The position numbers were made by a program, and so were the translations under genes. A stretch of DNA of 64,000 bases. Source: Eubacteriaceae bacterium. Lineage in GTDB: Bacteria; Bacillota; Clostridia; Peptostreptococcales; Anaerovoracaceae. Below, piece by piece: positions 1 to 7,948 of this stretch (positions are counted from its first letter, which is position 1; every line of letters begins with the position of its first letter). The notes beneath the pieces were generated by a model that was not told the DNA's origin, made no database searches, and saw only the letters and a list, made by a program, of their open reading frames with translations. The stretch covers positions 100,634 through 164,633 of the forward strand of contig CABIXY010000007.1 of the NCBI GenBank assembly GCA_902362805.1, written 5' to 3'.

Positions 1-2094
1 AATCATTTCCTTATCTGCCGTATGCTCGCCCAGTTTCCTCTTGGGCGCTATGGTCTTGTTGTAGTCGGTAATCAATAGGTTCAGCTGGTTCTTCAGCAGA
101 GGCTCCAGTTCCGGCCTTACATTGAGTTCTATGCCAAAAGTCTGCTCCGTCAGGTTCATCTTCTGAAAGCCCTCTTCACTAGTGAGCAGATACAGGATGC
201 CCGATCCATTCCACGTCGTCTTAAATTTCGGCAGACCTTTCTTGGTGAAATCCAAGTACCCGCTGCAGGAAAGCGTGCCCGTCTGTTCTCCTGCTAAATT
301 ATAGATGTTCAACGGCATGCCGATGGTTTTCTCACTCTTCTCCGTCATAATTCTGGACAAGTTGTGATAGTGGAGAATCATAAATCCATTTCCGTCTAAC
401 ACGCGGTCCACGTCTACAGTCAGCCCCTCTTCTTCTGCAAAGGATTTGATCTGCTTCAGGATATCATCACTGAGCGCCTGGACGACGAAAGTGAACGAGG
501 TCTTTTTGTCATAACCCCATGAGGCGATTCTCGGCGCCAAGGCCTTTTCATCACTAAAAACTCTGCCGTAGCCGCCGTGAACGACGACTTCTTCTTCAAT
601 ACCTGCCAAGTCTTCAATCTTTTCTTTAAAATCGTCTTTTATAAAAACGTCGTCATCACTATAGTTTTCCACCTGCATGGCGTTCATATGAGATATGATA
701 CTAAAATCCGAATTCTCATAGTTAATCTGATTGGTCTGATCCGTTCCTTTCGAGAGGACAATCGCACAAAGAGAAATGGTGATACCGAGAACCAGGGATA
801 GTACGGTGATACAGAACCGTCTGCGAAAGCGGAAAATATTCCTCCAGGCCATATGAGCAATAGCCCCGCCTTTCGTGGTCTTCTTTTCTTTTTCCTTTGT
901 CTCCGTCCTCTGTTCTGTAAACTTTGCCGCTTCTACAGGTGACATTTTGATCACTTTCCTCATGGCCATGGATGCACTGAGAAAAGTCACGACAGCCCCA
1001 AAAGTGACTGCAAAAATGAGAATCCATGGTTTAAACGCAATCATGGTCGAGGCGTTTCCCAGACCGTGGAGATACATGCTGGAAAGAAGTTTCGGTATGA
1101 TCAGCAGGGTTACTGCGCTGCCGATGACCACGCCCATCCCACTGCCCCACAGGACGGTTTTTGTCACCTGACGATAGACGATACGCCTTAGCTGTCCTTT
1201 GGTAGTACCCAGAGTCTTCAGCAGCCCGTACTGACGGATATCTCTGTTCAGAGATATCTGCAATACATTGTTCAGCAGCAGATAAGCGCCCAGCAAAATC
1301 ACAACAGTTAATAAAAATGCCGTGTCTAAACCTCCCGCCAAATCGTAAACAGACTGGTAGCTCATGGAATTTCCGCCGAAAAACTGCTGGGTATCGTCCC
1401 TCATCGGCACGTCGTCATACAGCTTCTGTTCTATCTGCTCATCCTCAAGGGTGTCGTTTTGCTGCATCAGCAGCAGAGAATTCATCTCGACGTCGACAGG
1501 TAAGCTGTCCAAGAACTGCTGAGAACAAAATCCTCGCGGCGGCGCTACAGAAGGGTCAACGTACTCCGTGTAGAAGCCGGAAAGCCGGAATTCTTTTTTA
1601 ATCGTCTCTCCGCTGTCCAGTGTCAGTTTTACTGGGATTTTCATGTTCAGCTTGGGATTTTCAATGCCTGTCTCCTTCAGGGCGCGGATCGGCAGCATGA
1701 TTTCGTTTTCCTTTGACGGATAGTCTCCGTGAACATCGGTATAGGCGGGCAGCTGCATGGTCTCATATGCGTTTTTATCTAAAACTTCGCAGGTGAAGAC
1801 GTCTGTACTGCCCAAATACACTGATTTCCCCGTTTCTTTTATATAGCTGAGGCCTTCAATGGTTTTAATCTGTCGATCCGTCGGTCTTTCTAGCGTCGTA
1901 TAGGCTGATGTACCAGAAGTTCTCAAGTAAAGCAGGTAATCCGCTTCGATTTTGCCGATGGAGAGACTGAATACGCCGAAGAGGGTGATGACAACAAAGG
2001 CTACCGCTCCAATGAGAATGCGGTTGCGGCCTCTGTTCTCCTTATAACTGGCAAAGGCCAGCAGGCGGATGATTTCTCGGTTATTGTTTCTCAT
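1..2094 (-). CDS. ABC transporter permease, FtsX/MacB type (3' end outside window)
   Basis: The frame is open from an ATG at 2094 to the window edge, giving 698 visible codons with no stop, so the C-terminus is missing. It begins MRNNNREIIRLLAF, followed by a membrane segment (about residues 28-48). A long extracytoplasmic region follows, then an FtsX-like block of several helices around residues 255-375 containing LNRDIRQYGLLKTLGTT, a typical FtsX-family signature. After the sequence MAWRNIFRFRRRF another membrane helix and a second external domain begin. It starts 5 nt after the stop of the ATPase gene, so the two form one exporter. The family handles peptide antibiotics, macrolides or lipids; the substrate here is unknown. 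Confidence 0.9.
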   Translation of the reverse strand, partial: MRNNNREIIRLLAFASYKENRGRNRILIGAVAFVVITLFGVFSLSIGKIEADYLLYLRTSGTSAYTTLERPTDRQIKTIEGLSYIKETGKSVYLGSTDVFTCEVLDKNAYETMQLPAYTDVHGDYPSKENEIMLPIRALKETGIENPKLNMKIPVKLTLDSGETIKKEFRLSGFYTEYVDPSVAPPRGFCSQQFLDSLPVDVEMNSLLLMQQNDTLEDEQIEQKLYDDVPMRDDTQQFFGGNSMSYQSVYDLAGGLDTAFLLTVVILLGAYLLLNNVLQISLNRDIRQYGLLKTLGTTKGQLRRIVYRQVTKTVLWGSGMGVVIGSAVTLLIIPKLLSSMYLHGLGNASTMIAFKPWILIFAVTFGAVVTFLSASMAMRKVIKMSPVEAAKFTEQRTETKEKEKKTTKGGAIAHMAWRNIFRFRRRFCITVLSLVLGITISLCAIVLSKGTDQTNQINYENSDFSIISHMNAMQVENYSDDDVFIKDDFKEKIEDLAGIEEEVVVHGGYGRVFSDEKALAPRIASWGYDKKTSFTFVVQALSDDILKQIKSFAEEEGLTVDVDRVLDGNGFMILHYHNLSRIMTEKSEKTIGMPLNIYNLAGEQTGTLSCSGYLDFTKKGLPKFKTTWNGSGILYLLTSEEGFQKMNLTEQTFGIELNVRPELEPLLKNQLNLLITDYNKTIAPKRKLGEHTADKEMI

Positions 2095-2099
2095 GGGGA

Positions 2100-2762
2100 T
2101 CACCTTACCTTGCCGTCTTCGATGCGGATCATCCGGTCTGCCATCTGCGCGATCTCCTCGTTGTGAGTGACTACCACGATGGTCTGGCTGAATCTGGCAG
2201 CACTGGCTTTCAGGAGTCCCACTACCTCGATACCAGTCTTGGAATCCAGGTTGCCAGTTGGTTCATCAGCCAATATGACGGCTGGTTTCATGGACAACGC
2301 CCTGGCAATGGCCACTCTCTGCTGCTGCCCTCCCGATAAGGTATTGGGCATGCTGTACAGCTTGTCTCTCAGCTTCAGGCTGTCCGTAATTTGATCGAAG
2401 AAGTTCAAATCCTGTCCCATGCCATCCAGCTTCAGGGGCAGCGTGATATTTTCGCTAACATTGAGAATGGGCAGCAAATTGTAATTCTGAAAGACAAAAC
2501 CAATATTTCTTCTGCGAAACACGGTCAATTCTTCGCTCGTAAGGGTCGTCAGGTTTCTTCCTCTGACGATGATATCGCCGCTGGTTGGATCATCGAGACC
2601 GCCCAGCATATTGAGCAGGGTCGTCTTGCCACTGCCCGAAGAACCGATAATTGCGATAAACTCACCTTCTTCTATGGAAATATTAATGCCGTCTAAGGCT
2701 CTTACCTCACCAGATGGGGTTTGGTATATTTTTTTCAAATCAGTAGTTTTTAGCACTTCCAT
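2100..2762 (-). CDS. ABC transporter ATP-binding protein, LolD/MacB type
   Basis: This 220-residue ATPase has the full set of motifs: Walker A GSSGSGKTT (residues 40-48), signature LSGGQQQR, Walker B VILADEPTGNLD, and the H-loop histidine in VVTHNEE. The length and motifs match ATPases that pair with FtsX-type permeases, and the permease gene follows directly. The start is supported by AGGAGG 6 nt upstream. A terminator-like hairpin separates it from the upstream sensor kinase, so the transporter pair probably has its own promoter, induced by the neighbouring two-component system. Confidence 0.95.
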   Translation of the reverse strand: MEVLKTTDLKKIYQTPSGEVRALDGINISIEEGEFIAIIGSSGSGKTTLLNMLGGLDDPTSGDIIVRGRNLTTLTSEELTVFRRRNIGFVFQNYNLLPILNVSENITLPLKLDGMGQDLNFFDQITDSLKLRDKLYSMPNTLSGGQQQRVAIARALSMKPAVILADEPTGNLDSKTGIEVVGLLKASAARFSQTIVVVTHNEEIAQMADRMIRIEDGKVR

Positions 2763-2790
2763 CTCTAACCTCCTATTACTTTATAAGTTC

Positions 2791-2819
2791 ATCATAGCAG
2801 TTAAGACTCACAAGGTAGT
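2791..2819 (-). promoter_or_regulatory. Putative response-regulator-dependent promoter of the ABC transporter
   Basis: On the minus strand a -10-like TATGAT (2796-2791) lies 17 bp from ACTACC, which is not a normal -35. The sequence CTACCTTGTGA (2818-2808) covers the -35 position and resembles CTACCCTGTAA at 4445-4455 upstream of the response regulator (9 of 11 identical). This suggests a promoter activated by the regulator. Inference from two sites only. Confidence 0.35.
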
Positions 2820-2829
2820 TACAAACAAG

Positions 2830-2862
2830 AAAAAAAAGGCGTGGCGTCTCGCACATGCCTTT
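2830..2862 (-). terminator. Terminator after the sensor kinase
   Basis: The minus strand shows AAAGGC/GCCTTT arms with an inner GTGCG-AGA-CGCCAC stem, followed by eight Ts. It overlaps the kinase stop codon and would separate the regulatory genes from the transporter genes. Confidence 0.65.
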
Positions 2863-3703
2863 AAGCTGGCAGAAAAACTGAAATTCTCACCCCCTGCTCC
2901 AGAGCAGAGGCTTTCATAAATCCCTGATGCTGCAGTACGATTTCTCTAGTCAGATATAATCCCAGGCCGAAACCTTCCTGGTTCGTTATCTTTTTTCCTC
3001 TATAGAACCGCTTAAAAATCAGATTTTCTTCACCTTTTTCGATGCCCATGCCAAAGTCCCTGACCGAAATTTCTGCGAACATTTCGTTACACCGTACCTC
3101 TATATCGATATATGAATTGGGGGATGAATACTTGATACTATTATCAAGGAGATTGAATACCGCCTCACTGAGCCAATTGACATCATGGGCAATCTGTAAG
3201 TTTTCATCCATTTGCAGCCTGATCATAATGCCTTTTTCTTCTGCGCCGGCCTCCGCCTGTAAGATACTTTTCAGCAATGTATCTTTGAGAGGGGCTGCTT
3301 CTTTCTTGATTTGAATGATCCTGCTCTCCAGTCTGGCCATTTTGATAAAACTCTCTGTGAGAAAACGGATTCTCTTTTCTGAAGCGGCGATAGCTTCGAT
3401 ATATGACAGTTCCTGCTCTCTGCTGTTTCCTTCTTCCTCCAGCAGCTGCAGATACCCTTCCATGTTAGCAAGAGGATTACGCAGCTGGTGAGCGATTTCA
3501 CTGATCAACCCTTTGATTTCATCTCTGTCTTTGGTCAGCTGCGCTTCCTGCCCTCTGATCTTGTCAGAAAGGCGCAAAATCTGATGCTCGACCTTTGACG
3601 GCAGTGTATCCTCGTCGCGCAGAATCTGATCAGCAGATTCGCCGCTGATGAGTTTCTCCAGAGCCTGAGAAAGGACTTCCATTTCTTTTTTCCGCTGAAA
3701 CAT
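2861..3703 (-). CDS. Soluble sensor histidine kinase
   Basis: The kinase has 280 residues with HisKA (phospho-acceptor His72 in EIAHQLRNP) and HATPase domains (N box NLLDNSIKYS, G1 DFGMGI, G2 GFGLGLYL). There is no membrane segment or recognisable sensor domain. The first 60 residues look like a helical linker, so the input may come from the transporter or from a cytosolic partner. The ATG at 3703 lies 7 nt past the regulator stop and follows AGGGGGAAA; an upstream in-frame ATG at 3745 would lie inside the regulator gene and is less likely. Confidence 0.9.
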   Translation of the reverse strand: MFQRKKEMEVLSQALEKLISGESADQILRDEDTLPSKVEHQILRLSDKIRGQEAQLTKDRDEIKGLISEIAHQLRNPLANMEGYLQLLEEEGNSREQELSYIEAIAASEKRIRFLTESFIKMARLESRIIQIKKEAAPLKDTLLKSILQAEAGAEEKGIMIRLQMDENLQIAHDVNWLSEAVFNLLDNSIKYSSPNSYIDIEVRCNEMFAEISVRDFGMGIEKGEENLIFKRFYRGKKITNQEGFGLGLYLTREIVLQHQGFMKASALEQGVRISVFLPA

Positions 3704-3710
3704 TTTCCCC

Positions 3711-4379
3711 CTACTTTCCAAAAACATAACCCAGTCCAAAAACATTTTTGATGAAAATTGGATTTGCCGGATCCGGCTCTATCTTTTTCCGCAGTCTGCT
3801 CATCGTCACGTTGATCGTGTGTTCTTCCACAAAGGCGCCGCTCTGGTCCCATACCTGGTCCAAAATCAATTCCTTTGTTACCACCTGCCCCTTGTTTCTG
3901 ATTAGAATCGCAAGCAGCTGAAATTCTTTAACAGTCAGTTTAATTTCCTGATCCTGATATGTCACCTGTCTGCTGTCCAAATCCACGGCCAAATCCATAT
4001 AGTGAAACAGATTTTTCTCTTCTTCTGTCCTTCTGAGCACAGCTTCCACGTGTTTGAGCAACACCTTCATAGGAAATGGTTTTACCAGGTAATCGTCTGC
4101 ACCCAGGTCAAAAGCGCGGATCATGTCCTCTTCTTCATCGCGGGCAGTGAGAAAAATGACTGGAATATGGTTGTACTCATGGGCCCGTCTGCATAAATCC
4201 AGCCCTTCGCCATCCGGGAGATTGATGTCGATGATCATCAGGTCGGGATGGTCATCAATCAGTAAAAGGCCTTCGCCAAAAGAAAATGCCCGTTTCACTT
4301 CATATTCCGCTTTCACGAGAAACTGATATAACGCCTCGTTAAACAACTGGTCGTCTTCTATCATTACTATTTTTTTCAT
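3711..4379 (-). CDS. OmpR-family response regulator
   Basis: The 222-residue protein has an N-terminal receiver domain (acidic pocket EDD at 8-10, phospho-acceptor Asp51 in IIDINLPDG, conserved Thr in FLTARD, Lys in LVKPF) and a C-terminal winged helix ending in VTMSRLRKKIEPDP...IKNVFGLGYVF. It is the partner of the adjacent kinase and the likely activator of the ABC transporter downstream. AGAGGAGG precedes the ATG. Confidence 0.94.
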   Translation of the reverse strand: MKKIVMIEDDQLFNEALYQFLVKAEYEVKRAFSFGEGLLLIDDHPDLMIIDINLPDGEGLDLCRRAHEYNHIPVIFLTARDEEEDMIRAFDLGADDYLVKPFPMKVLLKHVEAVLRRTEEEKNLFHYMDLAVDLDSRQVTYQDQEIKLTVKEFQLLAILIRNKGQVVTKELILDQVWDQSGAFVEEHTINVTMSRLRKKIEPDPANPIFIKNVFGLGYVFGK

Positions 4380-4399
4380 GTCGCCCTCCTCTGCTTTCT

Positions 4400-4429
4400 A
4401 TTGTATCACAAAGAAAAGGTTCGTGACAA
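4400..4429 (-). promoter_or_regulatory. Promoter of the two-component system
   Basis: Minus-strand TTGTCA (4429-4424), an 18-bp spacer and TACAAT (4405-4400) lie just upstream of the regulator start. The motif CTACCCTGTAA (4445-4455) sits upstream of it and may be an autoregulatory site. Confidence 0.6.
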
Positions 4430-4479
4430 GAAACTCAAAATATGCTACCCTGTAACCATAAGAGAAAGGAGCCTGACGA

Positions 4480-4550
4480 ATGGGAAATAGAATTTGTGCA
4501 TAGCGAAGGCTGCTAGCACGTAACGAAAAGAATAACAGTGGCCTTTGCTA
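4480..4550 (+). promoter_or_regulatory. Possible leader peptide plus hairpin ahead of the CD3324-type gene
   Basis: AAAGGAG (4465-4471) is correctly spaced before an ATG at 4480 that opens a 7-codon frame, MGNRICA, stopping at TAG 4501-4503. The stop codon begins a 10-bp stem (TAGCGAAGGC 4501-4510 with GCCTTTGCTA 4541-4550, one G-U pair). The next RBS and gene start follow at 4571-4582. The arrangement resembles translational attenuation; no function is known. Confidence 0.35.
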
Positions 4551-4581
4551 ATCCTGAAAAATTACATTTAGGAGGTGCACA

Positions 4582-4848
4582 ATGGGCTATCAAAATCCGA
4601 TCGACTTATTGCCGAAAGAACTGCTCGAACAATTACAGGAGTATGTAGAGGGGCAGATTATTTACATTCCAAAAAAGAAGGCAAACCGAAAGCTATGGGG
4701 CGAAAACACCGATACGAAACAATTTTTGTCTTCTCGCAATCGTCAGATATACGTAGATTTCCAAAATGGAATGGACCTTGGGCAATTGTCAGAGAAGTAT
4801 TTTCTCACGGAAAAGAGCATACAGCGAATTATAAAACAGCAGAAATGA
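4582..4848 (+). CDS. Small CD3324-type HTH-like protein
   Basis: The 88-residue protein opens with GYQNPIDLLPKELLEQLQEYVEGQ and ends in a helix-turn-helix-like stretch, LGQLSEKYFLTEKSIQRII. The overall pattern matches the clostridial CD3324/Mor-activator-like family of small proteins, whose biochemical role is not established. AGGAGG at 4571 supports this start. The gene is monocistronic, with a terminator right after it and an unusual leader before it. Confidence 0.8.
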   Translation: MGYQNPIDLLPKELLEQLQEYVEGQIIYIPKKKANRKLWGENTDTKQFLSSRNRQIYVDFQNGMDLGQLSEKYFLTEKSIQRIIKQQK

Positions 4849-4853
4849 GATAG

Positions 4854-4891
4854 AAAGATGTGCCATGACTTTTCAGGCACATCTTTGTTTT
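4854..4891 (+). terminator. Rho-independent terminator
   Basis: The arms AAAGATGTGCC (4854-4864) and GGCACATCTTT (4876-4886) are a perfect 11-bp stem followed by GTTTT. It lies directly after the small CD3324-type gene. Confidence 0.85.
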
Positions 4892-4960
4892 AAGAGAAAG
4901 TATGAGGTTTCAGAGTTATTTCCCAGTTGATATAATGATTTTGAAAGAGGAGATATACAC

Positions 4961-5713
4961 ATGGCATATTTTAAGTACCAGGATAAAAATATTTATTTCG
5001 AGAAAATAGGTTCCGGTTTGCCGGTAATGCTGCTGCATGGAGATACGGCATCATCAAAAATGTTCGAATTGCTGCTCCCTCTGTATCAAAATTCCTTCCA
5101 GGTGATTCTAATTGATTTTTTAGGCAACGGAAGATCAGACAGAGTAAGCGCATTTCCGGCAGATTTGTGGTTTTCCCAGGCCAAACAGGTCATTGCACTT
5201 CTGGAGTATCTGCATTACGACAAAATCAATTTAATCGGTACAAGTGGCGGCGCGTGGGCAGCTGTCAATGCAGCCCTTGAACGTCCGAATCTGATCGGCA
5301 GCGTCATTGCGGACAGCTTTGACGGAAGAGCCATCCCCGATGACTTTGCCAAGAATCTGCTTGCAGAGAGAGCCGCGGCTAAGGAAGATGATCTTTCAAA
5401 ACAGTTCTATGAATGGTGTCAGGGAGAAGATTGGCAGTCTGTCGTGGATCTCAATACAGAGGCACTTGTGGAATGCGCTGATAAGAAGCTGCCCCTGTTT
5501 CAAAAGCCGTTAGAAGACTTAGAGGTCCCCATATTATTCACCGGAAGCCTTCAGGACGATATGTGTCGAGAGGATATGGCGGGCGAGTACAAGCAAATGG
5601 CAGAACTGGTGTCAAAAGGTAGAATACATCTGTTTTCTTCTGGAGGACATCCCGCCATGCTCACAAATGCAGAAGCTTTTCTCTCTTTGGCGGAGGAGTT
5701 TTTTATGACATAG
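4961..5713 (+). CDS. Alpha/beta-fold hydrolase
   Basis: The 250-residue protein has the oxyanion-region motif VMLLHGDTASS (about residues 22-32), a nucleophile elbow GTSGGAWAA (Ser near residue 94), an acidic residue in FTGSLQDDM and a catalytic His in SSGGHPAM, so the catalytic triad appears complete. No signal peptide is seen, so it is probably cytosolic. The substrate cannot be assigned. It is a single-gene unit with an AAAGAGGAG RBS and its own terminator. Confidence 0.88.
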   Translation: MAYFKYQDKNIYFEKIGSGLPVMLLHGDTASSKMFELLLPLYQNSFQVILIDFLGNGRSDRVSAFPADLWFSQAKQVIALLEYLHYDKINLIGTSGGAWAAVNAALERPNLIGSVIADSFDGRAIPDDFAKNLLAERAAAKEDDLSKQFYEWCQGEDWQSVVDLNTEALVECADKKLPLFQKPLEDLEVPILFTGSLQDDMCREDMAGEYKQMAELVSKGRIHLFSSGGHPAMLTNAEAFLSLAEEFFMT

Positions 5714-5725
5714 GAGATTTGCAAG

Positions 5726-5775
5726 AAAATGAGTCCCAAATCCTGACTGATTATTGGATTTAGGGACTCATTTTG
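5726..5775 (+). terminator. Rho-independent terminator
   Basis: AAATGAGTCCC and GGGACTCATTT arms, extended by AAATCC/GGATTT, are followed by TTGTGG. It ends the alpha/beta hydrolase transcript. Confidence 0.8.
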
Positions 5776-5901
5776 TGGTATATTATAAGGAGCGAATATT
5801 TTCATTTACGACTAGCGCCTAGCCGCGTAAAACCCTATCCCTGTTTGTAAAGCAAACGCATCAGGTTGCTTGCGGGGTGCTATAGCATAAGGAGGACAAG
5901 A

Positions 5902-7635
5902 ATGATTCGAAAATTTGCGAGATTTTATAAACCACATAAAAAGCTGTTCATCTTAGACATGGTCTGTGCATTCATCGTGGCATGCTGCGACCTGTTTTAT
6001 CCTGTCATTGCAAAGAACATCATCAATGACTATGTACCCAATCAAAACATCCGGCTCTTTGTAACCTGGGCCGTCGTGCTTTTGGGTATCTATATATTGA
6101 AGGCCTTACTCAACTACATCATTCAGTATTGGGGCCATATCGTAGGCGTCAGAATTCAAGGGGATATGAGGCGGGAGCTGTTCCGCCATCTGCAAAAACT
6201 GCCATTTTCTTTCTTTGATGAGCACAAAACCGGTTCTGTCATGTCGAGAATGATCAACGACCTCTTCGAAGTGTCTGAGCTGGCCCACCACGGTCCTGAG
6301 AATCTATTTCTCTCACTGATCATTTTGATCGGCGCCTTTATCATGCTGGCACAAATCAACATCGCTTTGACTTGCATTACCTTTGCAGTGCTTCCGTTCA
6401 TGCTCTTCTTCGCATTTAAAACAAAGAGGATGATGAACACAGCCTTTACAGAAACCCGCGTGAAGACCGCTGAAATCAATGCCAATGTCGAAACAGCCAT
6501 CGCAGGCATTCGCGTATCAAAGGCTTACACAGCTGCAAAACATGAAAACGAAAAGTTCGACCAGGTTAACGAAAATCTGAAGCGCTCTCGAGCAGGAGCA
6601 TACCGTGCAATGGGAATCTTCAACTCTGGTATGGGACTGTTCATGGATCTGCTCTACCTGGTGGTCTTATCTGCCGGCGGACTCTTTTTCTTCTATGGAA
6701 AAATCAACACCGGAGAATTCGCCGCCTATCTTTTATACATGACGATGTTCCTAAATCCAGTCAACAAGCTGGTTGCCTTCTATGAGCAATTGCAGGAGGG
6801 TATGACCGGCTTCAATCGATTTTGTGAGATTATGGACATGCCGGAAGAGGAGGAAGATGCAGAAAACCTTCTGGAGCCTGACCACCTGGACGGCAACATC
6901 TGCTTTAAAAATGTAACCTTTAGCTACGAATCCAGCGACAATGGCGAAGATAAACCACCTGTCATCAGCAACCTGACCATGGATATCAAGCAGGGAAAAA
7001 CCCTGGCTCTGGTCGGTCCATCCGGCAGCGGCAAAACCACCATGTGCCATCTGATTCCTCGCTTTTACGACATCGACTCTGGCCGTATCACCATAGACGG
7101 CATCGATATCAGCAATATCTCCCGCTATGCCCTGCGAAAAAACATCGGCATGGTGGCACAGGACGTCTTCCTGTTTAACGGAACCATTCGTGAGAACATC
7201 GCTTATGGCAATCTGGATGCCACTGATGAAGAAATCATTGAAGCAGCCAAGAAAGCCAACATTCACGACTATATTTTGACGATGGAAAACGGTTATGATA
7301 CACAGGTCGGCGAGCGCGGGATCAAACTTTCCGGCGGCCAGAAGCAGCGAATCTCCATCGCCAGGGTCTTCCTCAAGAATCCACCGATCCTTATTTTGGA
7401 CGAAGCTACTTCAGCCCTGGACAACGCAACGGAAATGCTCATTCAGCAGTCTCTTGAAGAACTAGGTCGCGGGCGTACTTCCATCATCGTCGCCCACAGG
7501 TTATCGACCATCAAAAGCGCTGACGAAATCATCGTTCTCACCAGCGAGGGCATCGCCGAGCGGGGCAGCCATGAAGAACTGATCAAAGCAGGCGGCATGT
7601 ACGCCGAGCTGTATCAGTATCAGTTTAGGGACTAG
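5902..7635 (+). CDS. ABC exporter, fused permease and ATPase (MsbA/LmrA-like half-transporter)
   Basis: The 577-residue protein has an N-terminal six-helix type I exporter domain (about residues 15-310), then an ATPase with Walker A GPSGSGKTT, Q-loop VAQDVFLFNG, signature LSGGQKQR, Walker B ILILDEATSALD and H-loop AHRLST. It should act as a homodimer because no second half-transporter is adjacent. The start at 5902 follows AAGGAGG; a longer in-frame start at 5866 has no RBS. Cargo is unknown: drugs, lipids or peptides are all possible for this family. Confidence 0.93.
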   Translation: MIRKFARFYKPHKKLFILDMVCAFIVACCDLFYPVIAKNIINDYVPNQNIRLFVTWAVVLLGIYILKALLNYIIQYWGHIVGVRIQGDMRRELFRHLQKLPFSFFDEHKTGSVMSRMINDLFEVSELAHHGPENLFLSLIILIGAFIMLAQINIALTCITFAVLPFMLFFAFKTKRMMNTAFTETRVKTAEINANVETAIAGIRVSKAYTAAKHENEKFDQVNENLKRSRAGAYRAMGIFNSGMGLFMDLLYLVVLSAGGLFFFYGKINTGEFAAYLLYMTMFLNPVNKLVAFYEQLQEGMTGFNRFCEIMDMPEEEEDAENLLEPDHLDGNICFKNVTFSYESSDNGEDKPPVISNLTMDIKQGKTLALVGPSGSGKTTMCHLIPRFYDIDSGRITIDGIDISNISRYALRKNIGMVAQDVFLFNGTIRENIAYGNLDATDEEIIEAAKKANIHDYILTMENGYDTQVGERGIKLSGGQKQRISIARVFLKNPPILILDEATSALDNATEMLIQQSLEELGRGRTSIIVAHRLSTIKSADEIIVLTSEGIAERGSHEELIKAGGMYAELYQYQFRD

Positions 7636-7667
7636 GTAGTTACTTGGCGGCAGCCGCTGACCGCCGC

Positions 7668-7946
7668 TGTACAATAAGGTTAGGTTTTTTGGCGGTTGCA
7701 GACAAATCTCGCGTAACCTTTACTTCCAAATGATGGATATTGGTTATTTTTCCTAGAGAATTTGGCATATTTGTCCTAATAAAATTGGCGAAAAGTAACT
7801 CGTTTACTGATTTTACCACATCTCAACGCAGAAAAAGACCAGGTGCTCCGAAAAATCGACGCCGCCTGGTCTTTTTTCTTCTTAAAATCCTTTTCAGTTA
7901 CGCGAGTAACGCTCCAGGAGCCCAAAAAACCTAACTCTATTGTACA
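7668..7946. repeat. 279-bp element with terminal inverted repeats, copy 1
   Basis: The ends are inverted repeats of 25 bp with 23 identities (7668-7692 against 7922-7946, beginning TGTACAATA and containing GTTAGGTTTTTTGG). Inside is a second perfect inverted pair CTCGCGTAAC/GTTACGCGAG, and near the middle a terminator-like hairpin AAAGACCAGG/CCTGGTCTTT followed by Ts. A related 278-bp element lies at 12542-12819. It fills the convergent space between the ABC exporter and the nuclease-like gene, ending 2 bp from the stop codon of the latter. No gene lies within it. Confidence 0.7.
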
Positions 7947-7948
7947 AA

